A stretch of 34,288 nucleotides of DNA from Bacteroidaceae bacterium (GTDB taxonomy: Bacteria; Bacteroidota; Bacteroidia; Bacteroidales; Bacteroidaceae), in contig JAFXQT010000091.1 in the NCBI GenBank assembly GCA_017526905.1, positions 1 to 34,288 of the forward strand, in the 5' to 3' direction. The position numbers were made by a program, and so were the translations under genes. Shown in pieces: positions 26,604-33,499 of the stretch. Within the stretch, counting starts at the first letter, position 1. The number at the start of each line of letters is the position of its first letter. The notes beneath the pieces were generated by a model that worked only from the letters and a program-made list of their open reading frames with translations, was not told the origin of the DNA and did no database searches.

Positions 26604-28805
26604 ATGAAAAGACTATTACCTGTACTGACATTTCTGCTCGTCGGCTTCTGCCTGACGGCACGCGCCGCCAAAGCCGTCTATATCCCCAACGAATGGCAAC
26701 ACCCATGGCCTTCGGACTCGCTGCTCTATGCCGAGTCCGACCCCCAGAACCGATACACATGGTCCAAAAGCCGCTCGGTGGAGACGGACAACTTCATCAT
26801 CTTCTGGGATAAATACTATGGCAACACGGCGCCAGATAAGCTGGCGTCGTCCGACTTCTTCTACTTCGACCTTACGTACATGAAGAAGAAGCTTGAGGAA
26901 TTCTACGAACTGGAAATCAACAAGCTTGGCTTCGTTGATCCGCAGAAGAGCAACGTGGCCAAATACAAAATCATGGTGCTGCTGAACCACACCACCACAT
27001 GGACCTGCTACGGCGGCGGCTACGACTTCATGGTCCCGGCCCTGTGGCTGAACCCCGCCACCTCCAAGCCGGTGGGACACTCGGTAGCGCACGAGGTGGG
27101 ACACTCCTTCCACTACATGTGCTTTGCCGAAGCAGCAGGACACACGGACAGCCAGACCATCGGCACAGGCTTCCACCTGGCTGTCGGCAACGGGCAGGGC
27201 ATCTGGGAACAGACGGCGCAGTGGCAAGCCAACCAGAGCTACCCCAGCGAGATGTACAACCAAAGCTGGAGCGTGTTCCGCCGCACACACAACTATGCCT
27301 ACACGCATGAGTGGCACCGCTATCAGAGCTATTGGATGCACTACCACCTGGCCGACAAGTATGGCATCACCACGGTGGCCGACGTGTGGAACACGCCGAT
27401 GGTCAAAGGTGTGGACTTTTTCACCGACGCCTGCGACTTCAACCAAAGCCTGATGAAGCTGAAGGGCTGGACACCGGAGGACCTCTACCGCGAATACTAC
27501 GAGTACGCAGCCAAATGCGTGACCCAGGACTGGGCTGCCTGCGCACCCTATCGCAACGCTTATATCGGCAACTTCAACTATGCAGCCGTGGCACTGGGCG
27601 AACGCAGCTATCAGGTGGCCATGGCCTCGTGCCCCCAGAGCACAGGCTTCAACGTGATTCCGCTGAATGTGCCCGAGGCTGGGACAACCATCACGGCCAA
27701 CTTCACGGCGCTGCGCACCACCAACGCAAAGCTGCTGGAAGCCGACCCCTCGGAATGCATGAACGGCGAGACGGCATGGGGGAAATGGACGGCATCGACC
27801 TACAACACCCGGTCGAATGGCGCCAAGGATGCCAAGAAGGGCTTCCGCCTGGGATTTGTGGCACTGCTGAACAATGGCGAGCGCGTATATCTGCACGAGG
27901 ACCAGGTCTATTGCAAGGGCACCGGCAATCAGTCTGACCAGATTCAGGCCGAAGTACCCGAAGGCACACAGCGCCTGTGGATGGTGGTGGTGCCGGCTCC
28001 AACCGAGTACTTCCAGCACCTGTGGGACGAGAACCTGACCGTTAACGACGACTTCTGGCCCTATCAGGTGAGCTTCGAAGGCACGGACATCAACCAGAAC
28101 GCAGCCTCCATCTATATGGCTCCCACACTGGACGGCCGCAAGATTCAGGACTGCACCTTCACCTACGATGTCTATTATCCTGCCACCACCGGCGGCGACC
28201 ACTCGGGCACCTCGTTCGCTGTGAGCGGACAGGCGGCCGCCACACTGGGCACAGCCTTCCAGCTGCCAGTGGCCGACATCCCCGATAAGATTGTGACATG
28301 GAACACATCCGGGCCTCGCCAGGGGCAGATCATGTTCTATGCCTGCAAGAACGCCGACAACTATCCGGTGAACACCACGAGCAACAACACCGCCAACGGA
28401 CTGGGCCACTGGTTCAATGCCACGGGCAACGTCTCCGACTACGGCTCCGGCTATGTCTATTCCGAATTCACACAAGGCTCTCTGACCTTCACCCTCGGAC
28501 AATACCCCGGCCGATGCAAAGCCGGCAACACTTACACCATCTGCCAGGCCCTGCGCTACAGCGATCCCGACCAGCGGCGCACCTACGCCACGGCCCGCTT
28601 CGTGTTCCGCATCCACATCACAACCGACCAAACCGCCGTGCAGCTCTCGTCCATCAAGTATGAGAATACCGATGCCATTCAGGCTGTCCAGCCCGACACA
28701 CAGACATCGCCGACAAGCTACGACCTGAGCGGTCGCCGCCTCAACGGGCAGCCACGCACAGCCGGCATCTACATTGTCGATGGGAAGAAGAAGGCCATTC
28801 GCTAA
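26604..28805 (+). CDS. Secreted HEVGH protein, DUF6055/DUF4859-like, with YDLSGRR tail
   Basis: 733 residues with signal peptide (about 1-22). Residues about 50-350 include HEVGHSFHY at 163-171, a zinc-peptidase-type HExxH helix, and HEWHRYQSYWMHYHL about 75 residues further on. This fits the DUF6055 family of putative secreted metalloproteins. Residues about 515-670 (LGHWFNATGNVSDYGSG; FTLGQYPGRC) resemble DUF4859, and the end (YDLSGRRLNG ... GIYIVDGKKKAIR) is the tail shared with two other proteins in the window. Peptidase activity is not shown and the third metal ligand is not certain. A mucin- or glycoprotein-directed surface enzyme is possible but inferred. Confidence 0.75.
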   Translation: MKRLLPVLTFLLVGFCLTARAAKAVYIPNEWQHPWPSDSLLYAESDPQNRYTWSKSRSVETDNFIIFWDKYYGNTAPDKLASSDFFYFDLTYMKKKLEEFYELEINKLGFVDPQKSNVAKYKIMVLLNHTTTWTCYGGGYDFMVPALWLNPATSKPVGHSVAHEVGHSFHYMCFAEAAGHTDSQTIGTGFHLAVGNGQGIWEQTAQWQANQSYPSEMYNQSWSVFRRTHNYAYTHEWHRYQSYWMHYHLADKYGITTVADVWNTPMVKGVDFFTDACDFNQSLMKLKGWTPEDLYREYYEYAAKCVTQDWAACAPYRNAYIGNFNYAAVALGERSYQVAMASCPQSTGFNVIPLNVPEAGTTITANFTALRTTNAKLLEADPSECMNGETAWGKWTASTYNTRSNGAKDAKKGFRLGFVALLNNGERVYLHEDQVYCKGTGNQSDQIQAEVPEGTQRLWMVVVPAPTEYFQHLWDENLTVNDDFWPYQVSFEGTDINQNAASIYMAPTLDGRKIQDCTFTYDVYYPATTGGDHSGTSFAVSGQAAATLGTAFQLPVADIPDKIVTWNTSGPRQGQIMFYACKNADNYPVNTTSNNTANGLGHWFNATGNVSDYGSGYVYSEFTQGSLTFTLGQYPGRCKAGNTYTICQALRYSDPDQRRTYATARFVFRIHITTDQTAVQLSSIKYENTDAIQAVQPDTQTSPTSYDLSGRRLNGQPRTAGIYIVDGKKKAIR

Positions 28806-28844
28806 AACTCACATCCACACAAACCACATAACCTTACAAACCTC

Positions 28845-29783
28845 ATGAAACGATTTAAAGCAATCTGCTGTCTGGGAGCCATGATGATGCTCGCCACAGC
28901 AACGGCCATGGCCGACAACGTGTATATCTGTACGGGGGCAAGTGCCACCAAATACCACAAAGTGAAGAACTGCCGGGGCCTGAACAGCTGCGGCGGCGAA
29001 ATCAAGACGGTGGCCGAATCCACGGCCAAGAGCAACGGCCGCGAGAAGTGCCTCATCTGCTATGCCACAAACGCAAGCACCGCCAAGAAAGCCACCGCCA
29101 CGGCCACCAAGGTTTATGTGACACCTTCGGGCAGCAAGTACCACAAGGACAAGGCCTGCACCCTCATTGCCAAGAGCAAAAACGTTCAGGAACTGACACT
29201 CACCGCAGCCAAGGAGAAGTACGAGCCCTGTTCCAAGTGCGCAGCCGCCACGGCAAAGAAGGCCACTGCTGAAAAGAAGACCCCCACTGAGAAGAAGGCC
29301 ACTGCTGAGAAGAAGACCGCCACTGAGAAGAAGGCTACCGCTGAGAAGAAGACCGCTACGGAGAAGAAGGCAGCTGAGAAGAAAACCACAACTGAAAAGA
29401 AGGCAGCTGAGAAGAAGACCGCCGAGAAGAAGACCACAACCACCGCCAAGACAGGCACATCAAAGGTCTATGTAGCCGGCAGTGGCAGCAAGTACCACAA
29501 GAAGAAGAGCTGCACAGCACTGGCAAAGAGCAAGGACGTGAAGAGCATTACCCTGGCAGAAGCCAAGGAGAGCATGACACCGTGCAGCGTATGCTACCCC
29601 TCGGCCAAGAAGAGCACAAAGAGCAATACTACCAGTGCTGCCAAGAGTGATGACACCAAGAAAGCCTCCACCAAGAAGGCTACCACCACCAAGAAGACCA
29701 GCACCAAGAAGGCTGACACCACCAAGAAGGCCGACAAGGACAAGAAAGAGGGCACCAAGACCACCACTCGCAAGGCTGCATAA
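28845..29783 (+). CDS. Secreted Lys-rich protein with three H-C-C-C modules
   Basis: 312 residues with signal peptide (1-23). Three modules of the pattern VYxxxxGSKYHKxxxC ... PCxxC appear: H38/C43/C69/C72, H100/C105/C129/C132 and H218/C223/C247/C250. The His-to-Cys gap is the same in all three, and the CxxC lies 24-26 residues after the first Cys, so each could hold one zinc ion. The spacing recalls the zinc site of Ada, and similar KYH...C...PCxxC modules occur at the ends of secreted nucleases and MBL-fold competence-type proteins. The linkers (about 134-205 and 251-312) are Lys/Ala/Thr/Glu repeats, like histone H1 tails. It might bind DNA or another polyanion outside the cell; that is inference. 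No promoter is seen, and the gap to the previous gene is 39 bases. Confidence 0.65.
   Translation: MKRFKAICCLGAMMMLATATAMADNVYICTGASATKYHKVKNCRGLNSCGGEIKTVAESTAKSNGREKCLICYATNASTAKKATATATKVYVTPSGSKYHKDKACTLIAKSKNVQELTLTAAKEKYEPCSKCAAATAKKATAEKKTPTEKKATAEKKTATEKKATAEKKTATEKKAAEKKTTTEKKAAEKKTAEKKTTTTAKTGTSKVYVAGSGSKYHKKKSCTALAKSKDVKSITLAEAKESMTPCSVCYPSAKKSTKSNTTSAAKSDDTKKASTKKATTTKKTSTKKADTTKKADKDKKEGTKTTTRKAA
29261..29440. repeat. Minisatellite coding the Lys/Ala/Glu linker
   Basis: Units of about 15 bases (ACTGAGAAGAAGGCC type) are repeated about twelve times with small changes and an occasional 12-base unit. All changes keep the frame, so the linker length could vary by slippage. Confidence 0.7.
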
Positions 29784-29834
29784 GCCCGCGTCACTACTTT
29801 TAGGTATGCCCATACCAAAAAAGTACCGAAAAGT

Positions 29835-29865
29835 TTTGGCGGTTCACCGAAAGTAGGTATATTTG
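29835..29865 (+). promoter_or_regulatory. Promoter for the ferredoxin gene
   Basis: TTTG (29835-29838), 19 bp, then TATATTTG (29858-29865): a full-match Bacteroidetes promoter, the best in the window together with that of the tRNA. The leader is about 70 bases. Confidence 0.75.
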
Positions 29866-29939
29866 CGGCGTCAAAACAGGAGACACCTCTCCTTGCGATA
29901 CTAAAAAACATTAGATTACTCACTTAAACACGAATCATT

Positions 29940-30104
29940 ATGGCTTATGTAATTGGTGAAGACTGCGTTGCTTGCGGCACCTGTATCGACGAATGCCCCG
30001 TTGGCGCAATCTCTGAGGGCGACATCTACTCCATCAACCCCGACGAATGCACCGAATGCGGAACTTGCGCTGATGCTTGCCCCTCGGGCGCTATCAGTCT
30101 CTAA
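29940..30104 (+). CDS. 2[4Fe-4S] ferredoxin
   Basis: 54 residues, a typical clostridial-type ferredoxin. Two Cys clusters, CVACGTCIDECP (9-20) and CTECGTCADACP (37-48), each supply CxxCxxC plus a distant CP, enough for two [4Fe-4S] clusters. The halves are internal repeats (both end in GAIS). It carries electrons at low potential in the cytoplasm, for example with pyruvate:ferredoxin oxidoreductase in anaerobes. It has its own strong promoter and a hairpin terminator, so it is monocistronic. It is easily missed because of its size; the assignment is secure. Confidence 0.96.
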   Translation: MAYVIGEDCVACGTCIDECPVGAISEGDIYSINPDECTECGTCADACPSGAISL

Positions 30105-30125
30105 CCGACCTTTTCGGAAAGAAAA

Positions 30126-30165
30126 CGAAGGGCCTCTGCCAACACTGGCGGGGCCCTTTGTCGTT
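30126..30165 (+). terminator. Terminator after the ferredoxin gene
   Basis: AAGGGCC (30128-30134) pairs with GGCCCTT (30152-30158), with further pairs outside (C126-G160) and an inner stem TGCCA/TGGCG-like; TTTGTCGTT follows. It lies 22 bases after the stop. Confidence 0.7.
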
Positions 30166-30212
30166 AAAAGCCCTTTAGTAACCCCAAAAGTCGAAGAAAA
30201 AGAGCCTTTTCT

Positions 30213-30242
30213 TTTGCACGTCGTACTTTTTTTCTACTTTTG
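30213..30242 (+). promoter_or_regulatory. Promoter for the fasciclin protein gene
   Basis: TTTG (30213-30216), 18 bp, then TACTTTTG (30235-30242), 47 bases before the start codon. It matches the Bacteroidetes consensus. Confidence 0.65.
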
Positions 30243-30289
30243 CCACAGAAATTACCTAACTAAACACCCAGAACCTACTAATTACCCCT

Positions 30290-32485
30290 ATGCAATACCG
30301 TTTTGCGCATCTGCTGGCCGTGCTAATGCTTGCTATTTCTGCATTTACCGCCTGCTCGGAAAAGATAGACATGTCGGATCGGTACACCTTCATGGACGAG
30401 ACCGTGATGAGCTATCTGGAGAAGAACGACACCAGCTTCAGCGAATACATCGCCCTGCTGAACACCCTGACCGTGAGCGACTATTCCGAATCGCTCATGT
30501 CAAGCCTGTTGGCAGCACGCGGGCACTACACCTGCTTCGCGCCCAACAACCACGCCATACAGCTCTACTTAGACTCGCTGTATCGGTCGGGCCTGATCAC
30601 ATCGCCCTCGTGGGACGGCTTCAAGAACGAGCACGACCTCGACTCCATCCAGCGGGTCATCGTGTTCAACAGCATCATCGACGGTGGCGACCAGACCAGC
30701 TACGATGTGGCCAGTTTCCCTGAGAACGAGCATGAGTTCCGCATCTCCAACATGAACGACCGTAAGCTCAAGGTCATCTATGGCAGTGTCAACTCCGACA
30801 GCATCTTCATCGACGGCAAAGCCCCCATGTCCATGAAGAATCGCGGCATCGAGGTCATCAACGGCTATGTACACGAGATGGAAGCCGTCATTGCTCCCAG
30901 CAACGACCGCCTGGGCGACTTCTTCCGCATCTGGGCCATGGGCGGCAAGAGCGGCTATACCGTCATGAGCAAACTCATCCTGGCCTGCGGCCTGGACGAT
31001 ACCCTCAACGCCTTCCGCGATGAAGTGTGGGAACGCATGTACCTGACGGGGCAGTTCAAGGACCTCGAAACCCACAACACCTTCAACCAGGTGGGCACCA
31101 TGCCCGAGCACCGCTACTACGGCTTCACCATCTTTGCCGAGACCGATGCCTTCTGGGAGCAGACATTAGGCAAGGCGGCCACCGACATCACCGTCGAGGA
31201 CGTGAAGGCCTATCTGGAAGGAACGGGCCTGTTCAGCGTCATTCCTGCCACCACCTTCGACAACAACTACGAGGACTCGCTCAACATCCTCAATCAGTTC
31301 GTCACCTACCACATCCTGCCACAGCGAATCAGCCGTGAGCGACTGGTCATACACTACAACGAGCTGGGCTACAACTATGGCGTAAGTTCCCAGCCGGGCA
31401 TCCCCATCATGGACTACTATCAGACCATGGGCGTGCCCCGACTTCTCAAGACCTATGAGAGCCGTCAGAGCGAAGGCATCTACCTGAACCGTTTCCCCGT
31501 GCTGAAGAACGGCCGCGGGCGCTTTGCCCCCGAGCGTGAGAACGCCAACACCTACCACGAGAGCGGCGACTTCTTCCCCATCCGCGGCGCTGCCACGAGC
31601 CCCGCCGAGAACGAAGGTATCCGCATCGAAATGGCCCAGGACCAGAATGTGGATAACAGCAGCATCGCCAACGGCGTTATCTACCCCATCACCAAGCTGC
31701 TGGTCTGCACCGAGAATGTGTGTACGCAACTTACCACACAGCGCATCCGCATCGATGCCGGCTGTCTTATGCCCGAGCTGATGACCAACGACATCCGCTC
31801 CTTCCGCGACTACTTCCCCACAGGTGCCACCAACTGCCGCGGCTTCCCCACCAACTACCAATACATCTCCAACGTCGAGATCTTCGAGGGCACCAAGTTC
31901 TACTATCTGCCCGGCTACCGCTGCAACTGGTACAACCTGCAAGGCGACGAGTTCAATGTCATCGGCCGCTATGACTTCATCATGAAACTGCCGCCTGTGA
32001 CCAGAGCCGGGCACTACGAGATCCGCTTCGGCGTGGCCACCGGTTCCAGCTGGCGTTCCATGGCCCAGGTGTATTTCGGTGCCGACCGCAACAACATGCC
32101 CGCCGTAGGCATCCCCATGGACCTCCGTATGGGTGGCTTGGAACGCCGCCTCGTAGGCGAAGTCCAGGAATCCGGCGTGGGTTGGGAACAGGACAGCGGC
32201 GACGAAGAATATGACGAGGTCGTGAACAAGCGCATGCGTGCCATCGGCTTCATGAAGGCACCCAACTCCTGGTGTGCAACGCCCGGCAGCGCCACCACCG
32301 TGCGCGCATCCCACTTCATCACCCGCCGCGTCATGGTAAGCGCAGACCTTCAGCCCTTCAAGAACTACTACATCCGCTTCAAGTCAGTGCTCGACGACGA
32401 GAAGAAGGAGTTCTTCATGGACTACTTCGAGTACGTGGCCAAGGAGGTCTATGACAATCCCAACGAGAGCGAGGATATCTGGTGA
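30290..32485 (+). CDS. Fasciclin (FAS1)-domain lipoprotein
   Basis: 731 residues. An N-terminal lipoprotein signal ends at Cys22 (AISAFTAC), followed by SEKIDMSD. Two FAS1 domains can be placed: one with the H1 box YTCFAPNNHAIQLYL (about residues 80-94), and one with H1 GFTIFAETDAFWEQTL (about 280-295) and H2 LNQFVTYHILPQRI (about 332-345). The C-terminal half (about 400-731) is beta-rich and not recognised. FAS1 domains mediate adhesion; in Bacteroidetes such lipoproteins often sit on the surface near glycan-use loci. No SusC/SusD gene is nearby in this window. It has its own promoter and appears monocistronic. Confidence 0.82.
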   Translation: MQYRFAHLLAVLMLAISAFTACSEKIDMSDRYTFMDETVMSYLEKNDTSFSEYIALLNTLTVSDYSESLMSSLLAARGHYTCFAPNNHAIQLYLDSLYRSGLITSPSWDGFKNEHDLDSIQRVIVFNSIIDGGDQTSYDVASFPENEHEFRISNMNDRKLKVIYGSVNSDSIFIDGKAPMSMKNRGIEVINGYVHEMEAVIAPSNDRLGDFFRIWAMGGKSGYTVMSKLILACGLDDTLNAFRDEVWERMYLTGQFKDLETHNTFNQVGTMPEHRYYGFTIFAETDAFWEQTLGKAATDITVEDVKAYLEGTGLFSVIPATTFDNNYEDSLNILNQFVTYHILPQRISRERLVIHYNELGYNYGVSSQPGIPIMDYYQTMGVPRLLKTYESRQSEGIYLNRFPVLKNGRGRFAPERENANTYHESGDFFPIRGAATSPAENEGIRIEMAQDQNVDNSSIANGVIYPITKLLVCTENVCTQLTTQRIRIDAGCLMPELMTNDIRSFRDYFPTGATNCRGFPTNYQYISNVEIFEGTKFYYLPGYRCNWYNLQGDEFNVIGRYDFIMKLPPVTRAGHYEIRFGVATGSSWRSMAQVYFGADRNNMPAVGIPMDLRMGGLERRLVGEVQESGVGWEQDSGDEEYDEVVNKRMRAIGFMKAPNSWCATPGSATTVRASHFITRRVMVSADLQPFKNYYIRFKSVLDDEKKEFFMDYFEYVAKEVYDNPNESEDIW

Positions 32486-32551
32486 TGACAGGGGCACCGC
32501 TTCGCTCCGCAAGGAATTTTCAGCCTTTGCCGTCACATTTTCCCCGTTTTG

Positions 32552-32583
32552 TTTGGCGATTCCAAAAACTTGCATTACCTTTG
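32552..32583 (+). promoter_or_regulatory. Promoter for tRNA-Met
   Basis: TTTG (32552-32555), 20 bp, then TACCTTTG (32576-32583), both exact matches to the Bacteroidetes consensus, 39 bases before the mature tRNA 5' end. Confidence 0.75.
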
Positions 32584-32622
32584 CACCCGCAAAAACGGAA
32601 AGACCGTCTCTGCAAGAAGGAT

Positions 32623-32696
32623 GGCGGGGTAGCTCAGCTGGTTAGAGCGTCGGATTCATAATCCGAAGGTCGCGGGTTCAAGCCCCGCCCCCGCTA
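32623..32696 (+). tRNA. tRNA-Met (anticodon CAT)
   Basis: 74 bases fold as a full cloverleaf: acceptor GGCGGGG/CCCCGCT (first pair G-U), D arm GCTC ... GAGC, anticodon stem TCGGA/TCCGA around TTCATAA, and T arm GCGGG/CCCGC with loop TTCAAGC. The discriminator is A, and CCA is not encoded. CAT fits elongator Met; an Ile tRNA with modified C34 is less likely from the overall sequence. It has its own promoter and terminator. Confidence 0.95.
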
Positions 32697-32710
32697 CTGC
32701 AAAGCGCATC

Positions 32711-32748
32711 AAGGCACAATGTGAACTTCACATTGTGCCTTTCCTTTT
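32711..32748 (+). terminator. Strong intrinsic terminator after tRNA-Met
   Basis: Bases 32711-32725 and 32727-32741 are exact 15-base reverse complements (AAGGCACAATGTGAA) around one base; in RNA this gives a stem of about 13 bp. TCCTTTTT follows, so this is a classic intrinsic terminator. Confidence 0.92.
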
Positions 32749-32759
32749 TCGGTACTTAT

Positions 32760-33046
32760 ACACAGCCATTACAGCTCAACCGAAAAATCAGACTTCCAAG
32801 CGCGCACGTATATATTATATGACATAAGTTTCGGAGCTCTCTATCTACTTGGCTAACCCACGCCCGAAGGGTCGTGACGCGCTGTTGACGCTTTCGCAGG
32901 GCTGGAAGAAACAGTTGCCAGCAAGGATTGAAAGCCGCCTTGAGCCTCAGAAAACAGCATTCTGAGCCGCAGAATACTGACGCCGAACCGCACGACAAAG
33001 GGATACGGCCCAAATGGACATAACCGCTCATTTATTGTGCAAAATA
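32760..33046. other. Gene-free region with overlapping hairpins
   Basis: No convincing gene is seen. A minus-strand open frame of 91 codons (32756-33031) has no promoter, no family resemblance and an odd Cys/Arg-rich composition, so it was not called. Two hairpins share a strand: CTCAGAA (32946-32952) with TTCTGAG (32960-32966), or ATTCTG (32959-32964) with CAGAAT (32970-32975). Only one can form at a time. Confidence 0.35.
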
Positions 33047-33078
33047 TTTGCTGGCACAGGAGAAAGTGGTTAACTTTG
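33047..33078 (+). promoter_or_regulatory. Promoter for the small peptide gene
   Basis: TTTG (33047-33050), 20 bp, then TAACTTTG (33071-33078), an exact consensus pair. It supports expression of the short gene at 33149. Confidence 0.7.
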
Positions 33079-33148
33079 AGCCGATTATTTCCTCCGAGCC
33101 TTGTTGCTGCATGCGTGCAGCAACACAGGTTTGTTTAACCCATTTGCC

Positions 33149-33349
33149 ATGCACAAGAAATATACACAGCCACGAACGTACGTTGTCCTACTGGCGGGCC
33201 AACGCCCATTCATGGACATCTACAGCCTGGACGGCGCCCAAGACGCCAGCCAGGAGGGCAACCCGCCCATGGATGCCAAAGAGAACCCGCACCACTACAA
33301 CGTGTGGGACGATGATTGGCAAAAAGAAGAAAAGGGAGGTCCCCTATGA
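33149..33349 (+). CDS. Small peptide of the Bacteroidales KKY/WDDDW type, unknown function
   Basis: 66 residues from ATG 33149, about 70 bases after a consensus promoter; a longer frame starting at 33101 is less likely. The N-terminus HKKYTQPRTYVVLLAG and a Met/Ser/Gly segment lead to an acidic aromatic end (YNVWDDDWQKEE). This is the layout of many small unannotated Bacteroidales proteins: KKxYxxPxxxVVxL at the front, a variable middle, and an Asp/Trp-rich tail. There is no signal peptide or membrane helix. The stop overlaps a hairpin (33341-33363), and an LRR surface protein gene begins 150 bases further on. No function is known; a leader, a secreted signal peptide or a partner of the LRR protein are all possible. 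Confidence 0.55.
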   Translation: MHKKYTQPRTYVVLLAGQRPFMDIYSLDGAQDASQEGNPPMDAKENPHHYNVWDDDWQKEEKGGPL

Positions 33350-33486
33350 TTCCCTCGTAGGGGATGAAAGCTCCCTATGAGGCCCCCTATCCCTGAGGGG
33401 GATGAAGAGTGAAACGTGAACAATAGAAGTGCCCTCCGACTCAGACGAGCGTCCCCCACCGGGGGACAACAGGGGGCCGAGTCTGA
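33341..33486 (+). other. Run of C/G-rich hairpins between small gene and LRR gene
   Basis: Three stems lie in 127 bases: CCCCTA/TAGGGG (33341-33346, 33358-33363), CCCCCT/AGGGGG (33383-33388, 33396-33401) and GTCCCCC/GGGGGAC (33451-33457, 33461-33467). The last is enclosed by TCAGAC (33441-33446) and GTCTGA (33481-33486). They may end or attenuate transcription before the LRR gene, which has no visible promoter. Confidence 0.5.
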
Positions 33487-33499
33487 AAACTATACGACT

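Noticed and set aside
26616-28631. 671-codon minus-strand open frame opposite the HEVGH protein gene
   Set aside because: Antisense shadow caused by high G+C and codon bias; no recognisable family.
32623-32741. Possible integration site at the tRNA gene
   Set aside because: No integrase gene and no repeat of the tRNA 3' end is seen downstream in the window.
32756-33031. 91-codon minus-strand open frame after the tRNA
   Set aside because: No promoter, no family resemblance and a Cys/Arg-rich composition; it overlaps the tRNA terminator flank.
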